A stretch of DNA of 64,000 bases from Todiramphus chloris collaris (Eukaryota > Chordata > Aves > Coraciiformes > Alcedinidae). The notes beneath the pieces were generated by a model. That model was not told the origin of the DNA. It did not search any database and saw only the letters and a program-made list of their open reading frames with translations. Of the stretch, positions 20,976 to 32,900 are shown one piece after another. Position 1 is the first letter of the stretch; every line of letters begins with the position of its first letter. Location: assembly GCA_025345505.1 (NCBI GenBank), contig JANVCC010000167.1, positions 1,348,641-1,412,640 of the forward strand, read 5' to 3'. The position numbers and the translations under genes were made by a program.

Positions 20976-23900
20976 GTAGGCGGGGGCCGCCGGCCCTATA
21001 AACCCGCCGCCTTCCTTTACGTAGCACGGGGCTGGCTCCCGGGGACTGCCCCGTCGCACCTGGAGGGCTTGGAAGTGGCACCCCCGCCTGCCCCGTGAGG
21101 TGTCCCCCGGTGCCGGTGTCAGGCGGGTGTCAGGAGGGTCATCCCGGAGCGGCTGGGCCTGACTCCCCTTTCTCCGGGCCGAGTTGCTCTCTCCGGCGGC
21201 GCCCCTCGGCCAGTGACGCAGGCGCGGTTGGGCTTCGTCCCGAGGAGCCCCGGCGGGTGCCGCCGGCCGGAGGAAGCCCAACTGCTCCGCCGCCTCCACC
21301 AGCGCCCGGGCCGGTGCTGGGCCCGCAGCGCGGATAGGTGTGAGGGCACTGCCCGCCCGTGAGGCCCTGCTCAGGGCTGGGAGGCCCGGGGAAGCGTCGG
21401 TCCCCTCCGAGCCCCCGTGGGGTGCGTTGCGTCCTTCCCGCCTGGCATTCTCTGTGTCCGTTTGTAGTTTCCGCGCTCAAACCCGTAGACAGAAACCGAA
21501 ATCCGTGCGAACGTCGCGGTTGTGCAGACTCCGGCATGTGCACCTTGAACCCCCGGGAGAGCGGAATTAAAAAACCTTGTCGCCTCAGGCTGTACCGTGT
21601 CCTGGGCGCCGTTGTCTCGGCTTCCGTCCCCACCCCAGAGGAGCGCTGGGGTCGGGCTCTGGGAGGGTGGGTGGGCAGGTCGGGTAGCGTGCCCGGCGCC
21701 CACGGAGGACACGGGCTGCCACCCAACTTGAGCTTCTTGAGCACCACAGCTGCCCTCTTCCCTCAGATTCTCCGGGGAAACCAGTTCCTCGCAAAGGAGC
21801 TGCCTCCTGCATGGGCTCTAGTTCATCTGTGCGTGAAAACTGCAGCTTGTAGTGGTGAGGAAGAGGACTGTTGGGAATGATCTGGTTTAAATCTTTGTTT
21901 TCTTTTGCCGAGGAGGAGGGGAACTCAAACTGTCAAAAGGAGGAAAAGCAATAATTGTGCAAGGCACAGTCTGTGGCAATCTAATCCACACAAGTATATG
22001 ACTAATTTCATCTCGTTCTAAGAGGTTTTTCAGTCAAACTTTGCTCATGTATTTCAGTGCCTTTGAGATGCTGGGTGTTAGTCTCAAAAAACCTTCACCA
22101 GTCCCCTAATAGAAGAAGGCATTTATTAAATGTTTCTCAACTTCAATTGTTTTAGGGCTTTTGGTGAGAATGAAGCTACTTGAAGTACTTTCTGGGGGCC
22201 TCAGTGGTATGAGGATGGCTGTTAAGGGTAGAAGACACAGTTGTTACTCAAAAAAGTCTGTGTCTAGTAGGACCTGAGGAGGTAAAGATCACATGGGCCT
22301 GAGGGAGCAATTGAGATGACCTAGTAGATAGGTGTGTTTAGATGAGTTGCCTTCACCTGCAGTTAATCATAGTTTCCATTCTTTGTTATAAAATCATAGA
22401 ATTGTCAGGGTTGGAAGGGACCTTAAAGACCATCCAGTTCCAACCCCCCTGCCATGGGCAGGGACACCTCCCACTAGAGCAGGTTGCTCACAGCCCCATC
22501 CCGCCTGGGCTGAAACACTTCCAAGGATGGGGCTTCCACCACCTCTCTGGGCAACCTGTGCCAGTGTCTCACCACCCTCCTGGGGAAGAAATTCTTCCTC
22601 ATATCCAACCTGAATCGACCTATCTCTAGTTTTAATCCATTCCCTCTAGTTCTATCACTGCCCCCCAGCCTAAAATGTCCCTCCCCAGCTTTCTTGTAGC
22701 CCCCTTCAGATACTGGAAGGCCACAAGAAGGTCTCCCTGGAGCCTTCTCTTCTTCAGCCTGAACAACCCGAATTTTCTCAGTCTGTCCCCATAGGAGAGG
22801 TTCTCCAGCCCTCTGATTAATCTCATGGCCCTTCTCTGGACACGTTCCAGCACATCCATAGCCTTCCTGTAACAGGGGCTCCAGAACTGGATGCAGTTCT
22901 CCAGGGGAGGTCTCAGCAGAGTGGAGTAGAGGGGGAGAATCCCCTCCCTTGACCTGCTGGCCACGTTTCTCTTGATGCAGCCCAGGACACGATTGGCCCT
23001 CTGGGCTGCAAGAGCAACTGATAGCTAATGTTGAGCTTCTCATCCACCAGCACTCCCAAGTCCTTCTCTTCAGGGCTGCTCTCAAGCCAGTTAGTGCCCA
23101 AGAACTGCCCACTGTTCTTGGATTATTAACCATTATTTTTTGCTGTCATCACATGTTGTGACAAGACGTGACACAAAGTGTCCTGGGCAGGAGCATGGAG
23201 AAGCAGCCGCTGGCATATTGATGATGGTGGCTTGTAAGAGCTCTTCTGATGTTTAAGTGAGTAAATAATAACTTCTTTTGAGAGTTGGCATTACTTAGGT
23301 ATTAAATACTTTCTGAAACAACATGCCATTGATTATATTAGAACCATATCTCCTATAACATCATCTCCTGTTTAATATCTTTATCGGTGATTTTGACAAG
23401 GAGATTGAGAGTACCCTCTGGTACATTCCCTACAAGTTCTCTGTTAACAAGCAGCAGGGCATCTTCTCTAAGTGGCACCTTCACTGGCTGCATTGGGAAT
23501 TTCAATTCCACACGCTCCAAAAACCTTCAGGACTGTTCTCTCTCTGCTGTCTTCTATTCCCAGCACATAACTGGGAAATTGAAGTCCCTCTTGAGAACGA
23601 GAGGTAGTGATGGGGAAACCTCTCTTGGCTGCTTATTCATCAGTCTCACCATCCTGACTGGGCCATCTCTAACAAGCTCCCACCATGATAGCCACCTCAT
23701 TGGCCTTTCCCTTGATTCTTACCCATCAACACTCAACCCTGTCATCTCCATCATTAAGTTGTAGACACTCTTATCCCTCCCTGACATAGATGGGCCACCC
23801 TGCCACCTTGCCTTCCTCCCCTCTCCCCTTTGAAGAGCTTGCAGCCATCAATTGCAGCACTCCAGTCGTGTGAGTCATCCCACCATGTTGGCCTCCAGTT

Positions 23901-26900
23901 CCTCCTGCTTGTTGCCCATGCTGTGTCCATTGGTGTAGATGCACTTTGGCCGGGCTAATGGTCCTGCCACCTTCTTGGGATGAAGATGAAATCAGGCCTA
24001 TAAAAATGAGCCAACACTTGTTGTCTAGGCTGTGGTACAGAGCAAGCTGAGGATGATATTGGACTGGTGCTTCCTGCTAATAAAACAGCCTCTCCTGGGT
24101 TGTTTCATCAGGTCAGAAGGTGGTTCCCACTGCTGCAAGCATGGCCCAAGGAAGGGGAAGGGAAAAGGTCCTTGTAGGAACGAAGAGGTTTTTGTGCGCG
24201 GCCCATATGACGTGTCTTTCAAGGGAGGTCAGTGGGTGTACAATAGTTTTCTCTCTACTGGGCTGCTGCAGTGATCGCAAGCAGAGGATGTGCTTCTCTT
24301 GGGTTGTATTGTGCGTTGCATTTGACCTTTAAGTACTGCACTAGGGATGATGAGCATTATATCAAGGTTTTCTTTTCTTCAGTGATAAAGGGAGAGAGAG
24401 GAGAAAAGCGTGACCAGCTATGCGAACACCAGAGCAATGGGAGGCAGCGGGCAGGCTTGAAGTGTGTTTGTTGATGCGCACGCACAGCACCCCCTGATCA
24501 TCTCTTAAGGCTCTTTGACTGTGGAGCTGGCAGAGGAAGTGTTTCTTAGGCTCCTAGAATGGTAGGGGTTTGGATCATGGAGTCCAACCCTCCAGAGCAG
24601 GGTCACCCAGGGCAACCCACACAGGAACAGATCGGGGGGGGGTGGGGGGTGGGGGGGTGGGGTTGGAAAGTCTCCAGAGAAGGAGACTCCACAACCTCTC
24701 TGGGCAGCCTCTTCCAGGCTCTGTCACCCTCACAGCAAAGAAGTTTCTCTTCCTGTTGAGGTGGAACTTCCTGTGTTCCAGTTTGTGACTGGTGCCCCTC
24801 ATCCCATCCCAAGGCACCACTGACAAGAGCCTGGCCCCTTCCACTTGACCCCCACCTCTCAGATGTTTGTAACCATTCATAAGATCCACTCTCAAGCTTC
24901 TCTTCTCCAGGCCAAACAGCCCCAGGGCTCTCAGCCTTTCCTCACAAGAGAGATGTTCCAGTCCCTTCAGCATCCTTGTAGCCTCCCTTGGACTCTCTCC
25001 AGTATTTCCCTGTCCCTCTTAAACTGTGGAGTCCAGAACTGGACACAATACTCTAGATGTGGTTTCAGAAGTGGGAGGAGAGCCCTCCCTCAACCTGCTG
25101 GCCCCACTCTTCTTTATGTCCCCCAGGAGACCATTTGCCTTCTGTTCTTGGCTCTTCAGGTGGTCGTTGTGCAGGGTAGGCAGGATGGGCTGTCAGGTCC
25201 TGTCCCAGCTACACCAGGCTGCAGCTTCTTCCCAGGAAGCACCATCAGGATTGCGTGTGGTGCTGGGTGTAAGGGTGGGGAGAGGCAAAGGAGATGGCGT
25301 AAGCTGATAAACCAGGTGAATCATCGTGTGGTTTTGACTCTTTCCTCTTCGTCCTCTGAAGCAAGCTTTGCTGACTAACGTTCTTGTGCAGTGTCAGTGG
25401 AGGCCTCTGTGTGTAACTGGTATCCTTCAAGGACTGCTGGGCAGAGGAGGACGGGAGAGCTGTGAAGTGGGACAGCAGCTCTGAAGGCTGCCAGCTCAGG
25501 AAGTGTGTCTTGGAGGTGTGCCTGGGGGCAGGGATGCTCTCTTGTTTACCTGGCTTGGACTGACTCTCGGAGCAGCATTTTAGCAAATGGGCTTCATGAT
25601 CTTGAATTCAGTCCCTGGGCTGTGTTAACCTTTCTGGTCATCAGTTGTGATCTGGAACTGCACTCAATTACGCAGCGCCTGAACACTGGAATTTCTGATA
25701 AGGGTTTATCAGCAGATGCTGTTAAAAAGATATGGGCAGCTGCCCCAAGAGCTTGGCTTTAAATTAACAGTTTGTGAAGCTGATGTAAAAGAAACTGCTT
25801 GTCTGCTTCCTGTGGCTGATGCCCTTGGTGGTTTTCCTGCAAAGCTGGACTCTTTGGACCAAGTTGGTGCTGGTCTCTTCTCTCGGGTACTTAGTGACAG
25901 AACCAGAGGAAATGGCCTTAAGCTGAAACAACGGAGGTTTAGACTGGACACTAGGAAAAAATTCTTCATGGAAAGAGTGGTGAGATATTGGAATGGGCTG
26001 CCCAGGGAGGCTGGTGAGATATTGGAATGGGCTGCCTAGGGAGGGGGTTGAGTCACCATCCCTGGATGTGTTTAAGCATCACTTAGATGTGGTGTTGGGG
26101 GATATGGTCTAGGGGTGAACTTGTAGAGTAGGGTTAATGGTTGGACACAATGATCCCAAGGGTCTTTTCCAACCTAAATGATTCTGTGATTCTTGTTCTC
26201 TGGGTACTTGTCCACCAGCAATGGCTTGCTATGCAACTCAAGTGTGCAGAAGAAGCTGGAAAGCTGTTTGAAGGCATTGACAAGGGTGTCCCATCAGAAT
26301 GAGCAAAATATGACCTGGGAGACCCCAGAGGACCTTCTGGCCTTGCTCAGAAATGGTTGCTCCTGTTGGTAGTCGTGTTTTCCTCTCCTTCTCAAGGCAG
26401 TAACTGGCACGCAGACGTTGCTGCATGAAACAATATAGCATTGTGTGGGAGCTGCTGTGAAATGCTCATGTTACTGAAGTTTGGAGAGCCTCCAAGGAAT
26501 GATTACCTCAAATACCATACCAACTTTTGCTCCAGACATGACCTGGCAGTGCCTTGAAATAGGGGAACACCAGTGATCTAACTCCATGTGACTGCAGGTT
26601 TCAGCCATGGTCAATACATTTCTCCTCTTCTGAGTAGTCCTGAAGCATTTCTATCAAACCAGAGGTGATGTGGAGGTAGGAAAAGGGATGGAAAGGCAAA
26701 GCTTCTTCTCTTAAGGAAGCATGGGAAATCCCTGGAGCCTTCCTAATAACCTGTTTTGGGATTGATCCTACCGAAGCTTCTCTAGATGCGCTTTCACGCA
26801 GCAACGTTGTCAAGCTTGGCTTTGGAGCTAGTTGACTATCTGGCAACTATTTTGTCTCAAGATAAGTTTTTTGACATCTCTTGTATGTCATGTGAGATAC

Positions 26901-29900
26901 TGTGGTGTTTTTTGTTTGGTTTTGGGTTTTTTTAATTCCCTTGGAGGTCTAACTGGATGTTTCTCGAGTACTGTCTAGGTGGAAATTGCGTAATGACGTG
27001 TAAGCAAAATTGGTCTCTTAGCTATTTTGTGTAGGCTGTTGGCTTTCTGTCTGGGTCTTGGTTTTTGTTTTGGTGGTGTTTTGCTGTGGTATTTTGTTGT
27101 TGGGTTTTTATGTTGGGTTTTTTGTGGGTTTTTTATTGTGGTTGTTTTTTCCGTGGGTGGTGGTGTGTTTTTTTTAATGTATTGATAAATTAAAAAGCTT
27201 TCCTATGAGGAGGGAAACCTCAGAGAAAAATTGATCTGTTCTCCTTGCTTAGTGACGTGTGGTGCCTTCTTACCGTACCTTGTGTGATTAAAGCATCCAA
27301 GCTCTATGCTGTCTTGAGTGCTTGGAGTAGCAGAAATTCAAAGTCAGATCTCTGGTGGTGTTAGTGTAGTTTCAACTCTGTGTCAGTTCAGTGGGTAGCT
27401 CCAGCCTCAGAATTGGTTTGAGTCTGTTGAGGATCCTGATGGTCTATATTCCAACCCCAAAACTGCTTCAGGAATGGGGCAATGGTTTTAAGTTAGAGCC
27501 AGGTAGGTTTAGGTTAGACCTTCGGAAGAAGCTCTTTACTCTCAGGGTGGTGGGACACTGGAATGGGTTGCCCAGAGAAGTTGTGGACTCCTCATCCCTG
27601 GAAGTGTTTAAGGCCAGGCTGGATGGGTCTGTGAGCAACCTGCTCTAGTGGGAGGTGTCCCTGCCTGTGGTAGGGGGTTGGAACTGGTTGATCTGTAAGG
27701 TCCCTTCCAACTCAAGCCATTCTATGAATCCCTGCTTAAGATTTAGGTCTGCACCAAGGAACTCTAGACTGCTTGCTCAGCACCAGGTCTCAAACTGGGA
27801 CAAGTTGCTCAGATTGATGTCAGTGTTACTGGTGAGTGATAAATTCAAAAGCCCTGCCAACCAGCTCATCTTCCCAGTACAGCAGACGCTATGGGTTGTC
27901 ATTTTGTTCTGTGCTTTTTGATCTCTTGACACACAAACACCTTATTCCCCTGCCCTGTGGGATGGATCGGTTGACGTTGAGAGCTCTTCGTAGCACAAAA
28001 CTTGTTCTCCAGCACAGGAACCAGCTGAAATGGGGACTGATGGTGCAAGTCTCTAACTAGGAGGAAGGAAGGGAAATTGCTCACTGCTGCGTGTGGTGTC
28101 TCTTTGGTTTTGCAGACTGGTTATAATCAAGCTTTTCATTGGATCAGAGGTCAGGTTTTGGCTTTGATGAGAGTGCCTTTATTTCAGGTACTTGAGAATA
28201 AGGATTAGATGAAGTAAAATATCTTGCTGCTTTTTGTTTCTGGAAAATGCGTTTTTATTTCATTGAAATATCGTAGAATGGCTTGGATTGGAAGCGATCT
28301 TAAAGATCACCTAGTTCTAACCTCCCTACTGTGAGCAGAGACGCTAAACCAGGCTCCTCAAAGCCACGTCCCACCTGGTCTTCAGCACATCTGGTGATGG
28401 AGCATCACAGCTTCCCTGGGCAACCTGCTCCAGTGCCTCACCACCCTCAAAGTGAGGAACTCCTTAACTTCTAGTCTGAATCTACCCTATTCCAGTTTAG
28501 AAGACCTGTATAGAAAGTCCCTCCCCAACTTTCTCGTAACCCCCCCTTCAGACACTGAAAGGCTGCAGTAAGGTCACCCTGGAGCCTTCTCTTCTCCAGG
28601 CTGAACTACCTCAACTCTTTCCTCCTGTCCTCATAGGAGAGGCGATCCAGTTCTCTGATGATCTTCATAGCCCTCCACTGAACCTGTTCCAACAGGTCCA
28701 TGCCCTTCTGGTGTTGTGGGTTCCAGAGCTGGACTCAGTACTCCAGGTGAGATCTCAGGAGAATGGAATTTGCTGACCACACTTCTTTTGATGGAGCCCA
28801 GGATACAGTTGATTTTTCTGGGCTGCACTTGCACATTGTTGGCTCTTGTTGAGCTTTTTCTCAAGCAGCACCCCTAAGACTTTCTCCTCAGGTCTGCTCT
28901 TAATCCATACTTAAGATGGATTGAAGGAAGAAGGCCAACAGAGGACTTTAAACTGTTTTACTGTAGCATCTGGTCAATGTGAGCCCTTATGAATGTCCAG
29001 AGGCTCCTGGTCAAGAGCGGGGAGCTGATCCTATTCTTGCTGGTTTTGTGACACATCCTTAAATCCCTGTAGAGATCTGGTCCCAAAATTAAAACTGCCT
29101 CAACTCTTGACTTGTAGAGCACAGGTCAGTTGTCCCCTGGAAGGCTCTGTGCAACATTTGTACGAGATACTGCACTGGTGTCAAGCTTGTGGTGTTCCCA
29201 TCTCCTGGGAAGGCAAAGAGAATTATTCTCTCCAGTCTTTCTCTTCTATTTGCAAAGCAAAAAGTGACAGGGCTAACTTTTGATGACCTATGGGAGAGGT
29301 TTTGGAAGGTGAAAGCTTCTCTCAGACAGTAGATAGGGCTGAGAGTGTTTGCCCAGTGTCTTCTGTGGTATAAGTGACTTGGCCTGCTTCTGGGGATTGT
29401 GATTTTTTTTTTTTTTTTTTTTAATATGGTGGCTCAGGTCTGGTCAGAGAATGATTGTGTCGAGGTATTTCCTGTTCCACCTGTACCCCCAGATCCATCC
29501 AGTAGAAGAATTGGGGTTATTGTGAATAATTTCTTCGTTGAACAACATTACCTTCTGATATTTCCCCCAACTTTTCTGGCCGTAGCACTGATGAGGATGA
29601 TGTGTGGCTGGCAAGTACTGAGTTACTCCTACACGTAAAATCAGTTCCTGGAGCAACTGTTGCCTTGGTAGCAGCAGAACTGAGAAAAGAAGCTACTATC
29701 TTGGCAGGGTGGGTTGTGATTCACCATGACCTGATGGACTAAGCAGTCCTGGCCGCTCCTGGTACCTTAGGTGATGGAGATAATGCCATGAGTCAGGATA
29801 TTGACCCTTCAGAAGGGATCTGCATCCCCAGATGTCCCACAGCTCTGGAGAAAACCACACGGTTTAGCATTGGTCTGGGTCATTTCTATGCAGGCCAGTG

Positions 29901-32900
29901 AGGACCATCTCTGTGCTGTTCAAATAAGCTATACCTTTGATACTGCTGAAGTTATTAAGATCTGAACAGGATAATGGCCTGATCTTTTGATAAGAGCTTA
30001 TCTCTGCCAGGTCACCTGTCTGGGAAAGGCCTATTGTAACAGTATTCCTAGAAGTGAGGATTGCATCTCCTGGGGGAAGAATTAACACGTGTAACGAGGA
30101 GCTGTAGACTCTATCCTCATTGGTTGAGTTTTCCATCCCTTCCCGAAGCTGCCACGTGGAGAAAGGAAAGATCCAGGCCAGGAGGGCTTCTCTGTCATCA
30201 CAGGCAGGCTTTGGGGTGGCAAAGGCATGGTGATAGTTAACCCAGTAAAAGTGAAGCCTAAGGTGGGAGATGGAAGGGCTATTTAAAAGCAGTGTGTGGA
30301 ACAGAGTCAGCTGATGGTCGAGAAACCCTTTTGACCCAAGAACAGGATAAACCAGTTGGAGAGCAGAGGTGACTTACCCTGTATCTCCCTCTTCTTCTCC
30401 CAGTCCCCTCAGTAGAAAAGAGCAGGTTCACCCTAGTGAGCTGGCATCCCTTCCCAAAGGCAGGAAAGGGTTTTCTTCAGCAGTAGACTAGAGCCAGGGA
30501 TGGGGTCTGGTTTTCTATTGCTCAGAGCTCTAAAATGTCAGGAAGTGAACTCTTGAAGAGTCAAGGGAAATGTCAGTTTCGTTCAGCTTGGAAAAATCTT
30601 GGGTGCAAGCCTTTTTGGACTGAGACTGAACTTCAATGAGACTTCCCATGACTGTGCTGGTTTTTAGTAGCGTTGGCTGTGTGCAGGCCTCTGACTTAAC
30701 CCAGTTAGGCTTTGGGGTTGGTTTTTTTGCTTCAGTGTGGTGAAACTCTTCCAAAAGAAGCCGAGCTGAGTTGTGATGTCTGTCAGCTCTGAACTCAGCT
30801 CCTGGAGCCTCCCACGTGGCCCGTGGCTTGGTGGCTGGTGTGCAAGTAGGTGTCTAGCTGAACTGGAACCTCAGGGAAGCATCATGTTGGCTTTCCTAAG
30901 GCTGGCAAGCAGAGTTAGGAAGTACTGACCAGCACTGAGTGGTTTGGTTGGAGTTTTCTTACTATTAAATACACTGAGGCAGTGTTTCTTCAGAGGAATT
31001 TATAGACCTACATGAGGAAGATGGGTGATGATTACCTGGGGTCAGATATTATTTGAAAATCCCAAACCTGTCTTTGATTAAATGTTGTGCTTTTTTTTAA
31101 GGTGGATTTTTTTCTCCTTAATTTCACCAATGTAGTATTCATTTAATGTTTTTTTCTCTTCAACAGTGGGCTACCATACGGATAGAAAAAGGTGTCAAAA
31201 AGCCACAGCCAAAGATGCTGAAGATGCCTGCTGCTAATGGTGAGAGCTCCAAAAAGGCAAACTGATGAAACTAATACTGTTAAAGGAGAAGAACAGAGAC
31301 CATTTGAAATGGAGAAATCAGATGTGTGCACTGAGAGAACTGGAGAAGAGGTGGGGTGGTTGCAGGCTGACTTAGATCTCATTGTTTGGCAGTGCTACTG
31401 GCACAAGAGCTGTGCCTGAAGAATGACATGCTTTTTTTTACTGTCTTGTCCTGAATGGTTGAAAAATCAGGAGATGAGGAAATGAAGGGTATGAAATAAC
31501 ATTTAAGTTTATCAAAACAAAGAGCTTAAGAAGGAGGCTGTCCTCTGCTGAGGGAAACTTTCAGGTTACAAGATGAGCTTGATTTTTACTTTTTTTTTTT
31601 GGTCATGAAATCTGTCTTTTCTGAGCTGCTTGCAGGGCTGCTGGCCAACTGTCTCATCAGAGTACACTTAATCTCTGAGGAGACCAGAATATTTAGTGGA
31701 CTGTGCTCTTCTTTGCCCAGCTCAGTGTTCTTTCTGCTGTTGACTCTCTGAATGGAAGCGTGGGGTGTTACACTTGTTCCATATTTCCACTCTGTTGCTA
31801 TTTGCCTTTTGCCCCCTGGAGTTACCTCACAGTTTGCCAGACCAACTTCTTACATTAATTATCTGCATACATCTGAAGAAGTTGCTTCATATTTCTTCCT
31901 TTTGCCTAATTTTGAAACAAGCTCTCCTACTGTATGTTAACCCTTGCTGTGGTAGACTGTACTAGGTCAGAGTTGGCTGAATGACTTGGGAGCCCACTGA
32001 GACCAGGCTGAGTTTGCCTAGGAAATGGGAGAAGGCTGAACAAGGTGCTGCAGCCAGTGCTTGGTTTTTCTCCTGGTTCCTGACTGCCTTGGTATTGCTT
32101 AGTTGATTTTATTGATTAGCTGATTTTTTTTTTGACTGCTTTTGACAGCAGTCGTCAGTGTTTTCTGTGGCAAGAGGACCAGCTTGCTTTGCAGAGGACA
32201 AATCAGTTGGTAGCTGATTCTATCAATTAGCTCATGTGAACATGATATGGTATTGGGGACTGAACTTCTGAACTGGTTGTGTGCCTTTTATCTCCATGGG
32301 AGTATCCTTGTCAGTACTGTAAATACTGAGATCATATTTGCTGCAGGCCAGGCATGAAACAGGCTCTGGTGGTAGCAGTTCCAACTGTCAATTAGCACCT
32401 GTAATAATAAACTGGAGGTACTGTACAGGAGCTCTTAAAGCAGGTCAATATTTGTCTTACTGGAAAAAAAAGCATGGCCCGTATCACTCCCTAGTGTCCT
32501 GGAAGTTGTGGGGTTTGTTTTTTTGGATGGGGGAAAGGCAAGGTGAGTGATTATTTGTAACAGAGGCTACGAGGATGATGAGGGGACTGGAACATCTCGC
32601 TTATGAAGAAAGGCTGAGAGACCTGGGGCTGTTTGGCCTGGAGAAGAGAAGCCTGACAGGGGGTCTTAGGAATGGTTACAAATATCTGAGGAGTGGGTGT
32701 TGATTGGAAGGGACCAGTCTCTTTACAATGGTGCCCAGTAGTAGGACAAGGAATAATGGGTATAACCTGGAACATGGGAAGTTCCACCTTAACAGGAGGA
32801 GAATCTTCTTTGCCTTGAGGGTGCCAGAGCCTGGAAGAGGCTGCCCAGAGAGGTTGTGGAGTCTCCTTCTCTGGAGACTTTCCAACCCCCCTGGATCTGT

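Larger units (their letters stand above)
20560..21650. promoter_or_regulatory. GPAT3: CpG island promoter of GPAT3
   Basis: Base composition jumps to high GC with many CpG, unlike the AT-rich flanks. The island covers the first coding exon at 20832-20975 and the start of intron 1. GC boxes (gggcgg) repeat at 20713-20755. An ATGGCG element (YY1-like) and an AATAAAA stretch lie at 20634-20652. The exact transcription start cannot be read from sequence alone. Confidence 0.85.

Noticed and set aside
20667-21299. 210-codon open frame on - over the CpG island
   Set aside because: GC-rich DNA has few stops. The composition is Pro/Arg/Gly-rich and the frame is antisense to GPAT3 exon 1.
21139-21880. 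Long open frames on both strands in the CpG island
   Set aside because: Same reason: high GC content. No domain is seen and the region is the start of GPAT3 intron 1.
22474-23133. 219-codon open frame on - as a host gene
   Set aside because: It is the sense frame of a CR1 copy lying antisense in GPAT3 intron 1.
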